Shown here piece by piece: positions 13,473 to 19,536 of a stretch of 19,536 nucleotides of DNA; within the stretch, counting starts at the first letter, position 1; each line of letters begins with the position of its first letter. The stretch lies in assembly GCA_934757865.1 (NCBI GenBank), contig CAKVLS010000014.1:1-19536 (forward strand). Reading direction: 5' to 3'. This DNA comes from an uncultured Clostridia bacterium. GTDB taxonomy: Bacteria > Bacillota > Clostridia > Christensenellales > UBA1242. Below the pieces are notes generated by a model. The model had not been told where the DNA came from, searched no databases, and saw nothing but the letters and a program-made list of their open reading frames with translations. The position numbers and the translations under genes were made by a program.

Positions 13473-14576
13473 ATGAAAGCAAAAACTAAAAAAGGTCTAA
13501 AAATATTCTTTATAACACTAGGCTCGGTGCTTGGCGTAATACTTGCATTTTTTATATTTATTGCACAAGCAAGTTTCTCATTTATTGGCACTAAGGCGCT
13601 CAACGATTCTCACAGCAACTTTCTTCGTAGTATGGTAGAGCAAAACCCAGTTATAGCAGAAACTCCAGTTACAAAAATTGCAATACTAGGTGCTCACGAC
13701 AGTTTGTCTTATGATATAGGTTATAACTCTATACCTAATTCTAGCCAAGATACATATTCTAACAACAAGTGGCTATATTACACATGTAGAGGCTTTATTG
13801 CAAGACAGAGTAAAACTCAAATGGAAAATGTGTACAAGCAACTAAAATGCGGCGTTAGATATATAGACGCTCGTATTACTAATATAGGCGGAGTATTTTA
13901 TACTTCGCACGGGCTTGTAAGTGGCACATTAGAAAAATCCCTTCTTCAAATTTTGCAGTTTTTGAACGAAAACCCAGGCGAATATATTTTCTTCCATATA
14001 GTCTATTATTACCCAGGTCAATCTTCTTGGGCAGAGCTTGATGAATATATGGCTAGTGTAAAGTACGGAGGCAAGTCACTTTTTGACTATGTCAATTATG
14101 ATACTAATGCTAAAGAAAATATAGGACAAGTAACATATAATGATATGACAGACGGCGGAACAAAAGCCGGAGTTATGATATTTGGCTCTCACGAGAATAA
14201 TGGTGGAGAGTATGATAAGTATTATAAACTATCTAAGTTTGTAGTAAGTAATTGGCTTAACCAAACAAATTCTAAAGTAGCGATAGATTTAATTGAAACA
14301 AAATACAATCAAATGAAAGACCACAGCTCAGATTATCTATACATAATCCAAACGCAACTAACACCTAGTTTCAAAGGCTGGTTTGATACTGCTTGTGGCT
14401 GGTCAGTTAGCGATATGAACGCAAGACACAACGCAAGAGTAGTAGCTGACGAAAGAGTACAAAAATGGCTGTCAGCTTTCCCAATATACCTATGTGACTA
14501 CTCAACAGCCGACTTTGGCAACTTCAGCGTAAAAGTAATCGCCGAGCTTACCGAGTATAATCTAAGTTTAGCTTAA
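13473..14576 (+). CDS. Membrane-anchored PI-PLC X-domain-like phosphodiesterase
   Basis: The 367-residue protein has a basic N-terminus and one hydrophobic helix (about residues 10-33) that should anchor it with the rest outside the cell. The outer part resembles the PI-PLC X-domain TIM barrel. ILGAHDSLSYD supplies the first catalytic His75 and Asp76, GVRYIDAR supplies Arg129, and TSHGLV supplies the second His146, in the order and spacing of bacterial PI-specific phospholipase C. Bacterial family members cleave phosphoinositides or GPI-type and related phosphodiesters. The substrate is unknown, and a surface anchor is unusual compared with secreted bacterial PI-PLCs. The ATG is chosen because it opens the signal-anchor; there is no ribosome binding site. 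A strong terminator follows. Confidence 0.85.
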   Translation: MKAKTKKGLKIFFITLGSVLGVILAFFIFIAQASFSFIGTKALNDSHSNFLRSMVEQNPVIAETPVTKIAILGAHDSLSYDIGYNSIPNSSQDTYSNNKWLYYTCRGFIARQSKTQMENVYKQLKCGVRYIDARITNIGGVFYTSHGLVSGTLEKSLLQILQFLNENPGEYIFFHIVYYYPGQSSWAELDEYMASVKYGGKSLFDYVNYDTNAKENIGQVTYNDMTDGGTKAGVMIFGSHENNGGEYDKYYKLSKFVVSNWLNQTNSKVAIDLIETKYNQMKDHSSDYLYIIQTQLTPSFKGWFDTACGWSVSDMNARHNARVVADERVQKWLSAFPIYLCDYSTADFGNFSVKVIAELTEYNLSLA

Positions 14577-14587
14577 AGATAAAAAAT

Positions 14588-14619
14588 AAAAACTACCATA
14601 TTGTCTATGGTAGTTTTTT
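14588..14619. terminator. Bidirectional terminator between the PI-PLC-like and GNAT genes
   Basis: A 13-bp stem, AAAAACTACCATA against TATGGTAGTTTTT, with a 5-nt loop, serves the convergent genes on either side. Its right edge overlaps the stop codon of the minus-strand acetyltransferase (14618-14620). Confidence 0.88.
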
Positions 14620-15013
14620 ATTGTTCAAGAGGTTTGTCTTCTACAACATTAAGGCTAGATATATCTTTTTTCTCTATGAAAAATTTTCCAACAAAAGTCT
14701 CATAATCTTCTTTGTATATAGAGTAGCCTTTTCGCTCATAAAAAGCCCTTACTTTATTGCCATCAATTTCGGGGTAGAACTTACCTTCAATAGAGTTTGC
14801 ATACATTGATGCGCACTCGTCTTCAAATATATCCATAAGGTTAGAGCCTATGCCTTGCTCTCTATAATCCTCTCTAACTTCGACTTTGTATAGCCAAGCA
14901 TTTCTTTTTGAATCTATAACATACGATAGCCTACCGACCATTTCTTCATTATCAGTAGCTCGTATTTCGCCATATTTATTTTGCTCAAAAGTCTTGTGGT
15001 ATTTTATATCCAT
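14618..15013 (-). CDS. GNAT-family N-acetyltransferase
   Basis: The 131-residue single-domain protein carries the acetyl-CoA-binding signature REDYREQGIGSNLM (residues about 47-60) and a C-terminal VRAFYERKGYSIY segment typical of GNAT motif B. The N-terminal strand region includes MVGRLSYVID. It is short for the family but all core elements are present. The acceptor substrate cannot be told. An AGGAAAG ribosome binding site precedes the ATG, and it is a single-gene unit with its own strong promoter. Confidence 0.88.
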   Translation of the reverse strand: MDIKYHKTFEQNKYGEIRATDNEEMVGRLSYVIDSKRNAWLYKVEVREDYREQGIGSNLMDIFEDECASMYANSIEGKFYPEIDGNKVRAFYERKGYSIYKEDYETFVGKFFIEKKDISSLNVVEDKPLEQ

Positions 15014-15030
15014 AAATCTTTCCTATATAT

Positions 15031-15059
15031 ATTATACCATATGCGCATTCTTTTTTCAA
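15031..15059 (-). promoter_or_regulatory. Promoter of the GNAT gene
   Basis: On the minus strand TTGAAA (15054-15059), a 17-base spacer and a perfect TATAAT (15031-15036) are present, with TGG just before the -10 box. This is a strong predicted promoter about 18 bases upstream of the ATG. Confidence 0.75.
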
Positions 15060-15117
15060 GATAGATTATTTGTGGTACTCGTCAAAAAGGTCGTTGGGAG
15101 TGCAGTCCAAAATATAT

Positions 15118-15146
15118 TTGCCCAAGGGTTAATTTTGTGCTAATAT
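15118..15146 (+). promoter_or_regulatory. Probable promoter of tRNA-Ser
   Basis: TTGCCC (15118-15123) and TAATAT (15141-15146) are 17 bases apart, each matching 4 of 6 consensus bases. The predicted start is about 8 bases before the tRNA. Confidence 0.45.
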
Positions 15147-15160
15147 ATTAGAGCAAATAT

Positions 15161-15248
15161 GTAGAGATGTCAGAGTGGTCGAATGTGCTGGTCTCGAAAA
15201 CCGGTATACCGCAAGGTATCGAGGGTTCAAATCCCTCTCTCTACGCCA
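15161..15248 (+). tRNA. tRNA-Ser (CGA)
   Basis: The 88-nt class II tRNA has acceptor GTAGAGA/TCTCTAC, anticodon arm CTGGT-CTCGAAA-ACCGG giving anticodon CGA, a long variable arm ATACC-GCAA-GGTAT, T-arm GAGGG-TTCAAAT-CCCTC, discriminator G and encoded CCA. It reads the rare codon TCG. It stands alone between two minus-strand genes. Confidence 0.96.
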
Positions 15249-15252
15249 AGAA

Positions 15253-15281
15253 AAAAGATACTAGGGATTCTAGTATCTTTT
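15253..15281. terminator. Terminator of tRNA-Ser, also serving the convergent MBL gene
   Basis: A 12-bp stem AAAAGATACTAG/CTAGTATCTTTT with a 5-nt loop begins 5 bases after the tRNA CCA and has T-runs on both strands. The stop codon of the minus-strand MBL-fold gene lies 7 bases beyond. Confidence 0.88.
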
Positions 15282-15287
15282 ATTTTT

Positions 15288-16568
15288 TTACATCTCGTCA
15301 TAGCAGTCTAATTTGTATATGCAGTGCTCGGTGTCGCCGTTTGTTACATAAGTTCTGTCTGTATCGTCTGTTATATATTTGATACCAAGAAGAGAGCAGC
15401 CTATTTCTTCATATATTTGACGAATAACTGTTTCGTCAGTTCTTGCTGAGAAATATAGATTTTGCATGCCGTGGTAGTTAGCTACATCAAGTAGTAGAGT
15501 AAATGCCTCGCTAGCATATCCTAGTGCTCCTGGCTCAAAGTCAAATTCGACATTGCCATTGTAGTCTACATATTTGTTGTGACCTATTCTTAGCTTTATC
15601 CAGCCGATGTTATTCTCTTGGTTGTCTACTACAGAGAATAGGTAAACAGGCAAATTATCAATTTTATCTTTTGGAATAAATGTGTCTGTTAGTTGCAAGT
15701 TTACATTGCGGCCTTTGATATGTAAGAACTTTTTGTTAAACTCAAAGTTGTCATAATTTACTTCTTCTGGCTTTTCTTCTGGGACAAGCTCTTTAGGAAG
15801 TTCGTAGTCATAAGGAAGCTCAGCATCTGTGTCGATAACCATTAGGTCGTATGGAAGTCTAATTCTTGTTCTTGCGTAGTCAACAGCTTGAGATGTCATA
15901 TGTGCAGGAATAATACAGCACTTGCCACGATATTTTTTCATAAGTTCAAGCCCTTCAATGATATTGTAATGGGCTTTTTCTTTTATAGTGTTTGACATAC
16001 AGAAAACGCACAAATCACTATGTTCTACCATATACATTGCATTAGGAGTCATGACTGTGTCGCCAGTAAAGCTTATTACTTTTCCGTTGGCTTGTTTAAT
16101 CATATATCCATAGTCAATCATATATCCGTGGTCAAGAGTAACAGAAGTAATCTCTAAATCTCTCCACTTAAATGTTGTAAACTCGCCAGCTTCGTACCAG
16201 TTGATGCACTCGTCAAACTTTATTTTTTTAGTTGAGTGCTCGCCAAGGCTAAGAAGTGTAAATTGTTCAAGTATTTGTCTAGCTCCTGGTGGGGCAATGA
16301 TAGTAAGTTTGTTGTTAGGTCCATATTTACCAGTTGCGCACTTTTGAAGCAAATATGGTATGTCGCCGTAGTGGTCTAAGTGAAAGTGAGTGATTAGTAT
16401 CAAATCTATACGCTCAATTTTTTCGTGGTGCAATAGTTTGTCGTTGCTTTTTAGTAGCTGTTTAACGCTTCCAGCACCTGGGTCAATAATTATATTGTTG
16501 TCAAGTAAATAGTTCGCACAGGCTCTTTTTGTCCAAGGACAACCTGTGCCAAGTATAGTAAGTTTCAT
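15288..16568 (-). CDS. Metallo-beta-lactamase-fold hydrolase fused to a GNAT-like domain
   Basis: The 426-residue protein begins with an MBL fold (about residues 1-240): ILGTGCPW, the metal motif HFHLDH at 61-66, the bridging Asp in SFTGDT (Asp170), His200 and a later His in IPAHM (His223). This layout is like RNase Z/PhnP-type phosphodiesterases, with no obvious exosite arm. After a Pro/Glu-rich linker (about 250-275) comes a second domain (about 285-426) with NIGWIKLRIG, GNVEFDFEPGALGYASEAF and a C-terminal segment that resembles a GNAT acetyltransferase lacking a clear RxxGxG/A loop. The substrate is unknown. ATG 16568 is chosen because AAAGGAAG lies just upstream; the ATG at 16589 overlaps the transcription start. 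Confidence 0.85.
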   Translation of the reverse strand: MKLTILGTGCPWTKRACANYLLDNNIIIDPGAGSVKQLLKSNDKLLHHEKIERIDLILITHFHLDHYGDIPYLLQKCATGKYGPNNKLTIIAPPGARQILEQFTLLSLGEHSTKKIKFDECINWYEAGEFTTFKWRDLEITSVTLDHGYMIDYGYMIKQANGKVISFTGDTVMTPNAMYMVEHSDLCVFCMSNTIKEKAHYNIIEGLELMKKYRGKCCIIPAHMTSQAVDYARTRIRLPYDLMVIDTDAELPYDYELPKELVPEEKPEEVNYDNFEFNKKFLHIKGRNVNLQLTDTFIPKDKIDNLPVYLFSVVDNQENNIGWIKLRIGHNKYVDYNGNVEFDFEPGALGYASEAFTLLLDVANYHGMQNLYFSARTDETVIRQIYEEIGCSLLGIKYITDDTDRTYVTNGDTEHCIYKLDCYDEM

Positions 16569-16591
16569 ATTTCTTCCTTTTTTACGCATTT

Positions 16592-16620
16592 AGTATAATA
16601 TACGCCAAATAAAAAATCAA
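16592..16620 (-). promoter_or_regulatory. Promoter of the MBL-GNAT gene
   Basis: On the minus strand TTGATT (16615-16620) and TATACT (16592-16597) are 17 bases apart. The predicted start, near 16585, lies downstream of the alternative ATG at 16589, which supports the ATG at 16568. Confidence 0.6.
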
Positions 16621-17200
16621 ACAATTTTAGATTGTTGTCCAAAATCTCGCTATTTACCCATAAGTAAACCGATAAAACGCCACTTATAATAGATTGTCAT
16701 ACTAAAAAGGCATAAATAGGTAGTAAAACCCGCTTGTATATCACGGCAAGGTGCTAACTCTCTACACGCCTATATATATGAATATATATTATATATAATA
16801 AAACATATAAATAATAAAGTGACAGCCAATAGTTCTCTGTTAAGGCAATATTTAATAGGCTACTAAAAAAAGCTAAAACTATAAAGTCCTATAAAGAACT
16901 CTATGAAAGCTACAAACAATATAAGAAATGCCTAAGCTATAAAAATTATTATGATACAGGTAGTCGAGCAGAATAGGGTAATAAAAGATTATAAATACTA
17001 AATAATTGCTTTTGAAATTAGTTTGAAGAATAAATAAATCAAGTATTTTAATAATATTTTTTATTTGTTTTCAAAAAAGTTTTTAATATTTTACCGGCTT
17101 TTTGATATTTTTTAGAGGGCAAAAATGCCTATTTTTGGGCTAAAAATAGGGTGAAAATGCAAACACACGGACAAGTGTTCGTACATTTTGACAAAAATCC
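16621..17200. other. A+T-rich non-coding stretch upstream of 23S
   Basis: No gene, known RNA or 16S sequence was recognised here. Visible features are an AT-dinucleotide tract around 16769-16800, CTATAAAG-type repeats about 10 bases apart at 16879-16917, and a 9-bp hairpin CCTATTTTT/AAAAATAGG at 17128-17150. The repeats may reflect a degraded gene or curved DNA. Confidence 0.5.
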
Positions 17201-17260
17201 AAAAAAAATAAAAAAAAATAAAAAAAAGTTGTTGACACCCTCATATCTATGTGGTATTCT
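17201..17260 (+). promoter_or_regulatory. rRNA-type promoter with A-tract upstream element
   Basis: A perfect TTGACA (17232-17237), a 17-base spacer and TATTCT (17255-17260) lie directly after an A-tract (about 17202-17227), the composition of an UP element. Start of transcription would be near 17267, about 300 bases before 23S. This is the strongest promoter in the window. Confidence 0.85.
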
Positions 17261-17566
17261 AACACCGTCACTACGAAAGTGTGTGACACGAGTAACTGTT
17301 GTTACTAAAAATAGAACATTGACAACTGCATATCTAAGAAAGATTAGAGAAGACAAATATCGAGAAAAATGGTTAACATTTTTGTTAACTGTTTACTACG
17401 TTAAATTACTTACTAAGTAAGTTAGGTGTAATATGTATTTTCAATTAAAATATAAGTTTTAATGCGAAACAATTACGCTGAGTCTAATTAACAAGAATAT
17501 TAGTTCAAGGATAAAACATAGACTTTATATCAATTTCTGATGAATCATTTAGATTAAACTAAATTA
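17261..17566 (+). other. Leader of the 23S transcript
   Basis: The region contains hairpins AGTAAC-TGTT-GTTACT (17291-17306), GTTAACA/TGTTAAC (17372-17389) and a CTTAC-TA-GTAAG palindrome near 17411. GAACATTGACAACTGCAT (17314-17331) resembles the conserved box of Firmicutes 16S-23S spacers. It may therefore be a leader derived from a spacer, with antitermination and processing roles. No tRNA and no 16S 3' end are present. Confidence 0.5.

Positions 17567-19536
<1,970 letters not shown>

Noticed and set aside
17151..17420. An 89-codon frame running through the rRNA promoter and leader
   Set aside because: It spans the -35, -10 and leader of the 23S promoter, has a poly-Lys stretch made by the A-tract, and lacks a ribosome binding site.

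Overview
The window looks like chromosomal DNA of a low-GC Gram-positive bacterium, most likely an uncultured member of the Bacillota (Clostridia-like). The evidence is the strong A+T bias, textbook TTGACA/TATAAT promoters, strong GGAGG-type ribosome binding sites, intrinsic terminators after almost every unit, tRNAs with encoded CCA, and Firmicutes-type protein families (ZIP/GufA, DUF2804, YcxB-like, Pr6Pr, PgcA-like mutase). Genes are short, independent units of one or two cistrons on both strands. Nearly all stops are TAA, one is TAG, and no in-frame TGA was seen in a gene. No genus can be named from the sequence alone.

Left edge (1-1540): the 3' part of a tyrosine integrase enters from outside the window. 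It is followed by five copies of a 10-bp repeat in two orientations, the layout expected of integrase arm sites at a mobile-element end. It meets a minus-strand tRNA cluster, tRNA-Ala(TGC), a broken tRNA-Ile copy and tRNA-Ile(GAT), with its own promoter and terminator. The element probably lies to the left of tRNA-Ile.

Housekeeping block (1540-7560): a GNAT/YgjV-like membrane protein pair; an ADP-ribosylglycohydrolase; a DUF2804/ZIP metal transporter pair; a tiny complete transcription unit encoding a 22-residue hydrophobic peptide under a promoter with a perfect 16-bp palindrome in its spacer; and an alpha-phosphohexomutase (phosphoglucomutase type).

Membrane/regulator block (7560-10600): a 645-bp non-coding stretch holds three TetR-type operator dyads. 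It precedes a two-gene, translationally coupled operon. The first gene fuses an N-terminal XRE-type HTH to about eight transmembrane helices and a Lys/Glu-rich tail. The second is a single-pass membrane protein with an extracytoplasmic domain. This operon and its upstream region are the best candidate here for an undescribed system.

Right block (10640-16600): asnS; an overlapping YcxB-like/Pr6Pr membrane pair; a membrane-anchored PI-PLC-like phosphodiesterase with almost no 5' leader; a GNAT acetyltransferase; tRNA-Ser(CGA); and a metallo-beta-lactamase-fold protein fused to a GNAT-like domain.

Right edge (16600-19536): a non-coding stretch, a strong rRNA-type promoter with an A-rich upstream tract, a leader of about 300 nt, and the first roughly 1,970 nt of 23S rRNA. 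No 16S rRNA precedes it. The 23S gene therefore appears unlinked from 16S and transcribed from its own promoter, while tRNA-Ala and tRNA-Ile, usual residents of the 16S-23S spacer, sit elsewhere with their own promoter.
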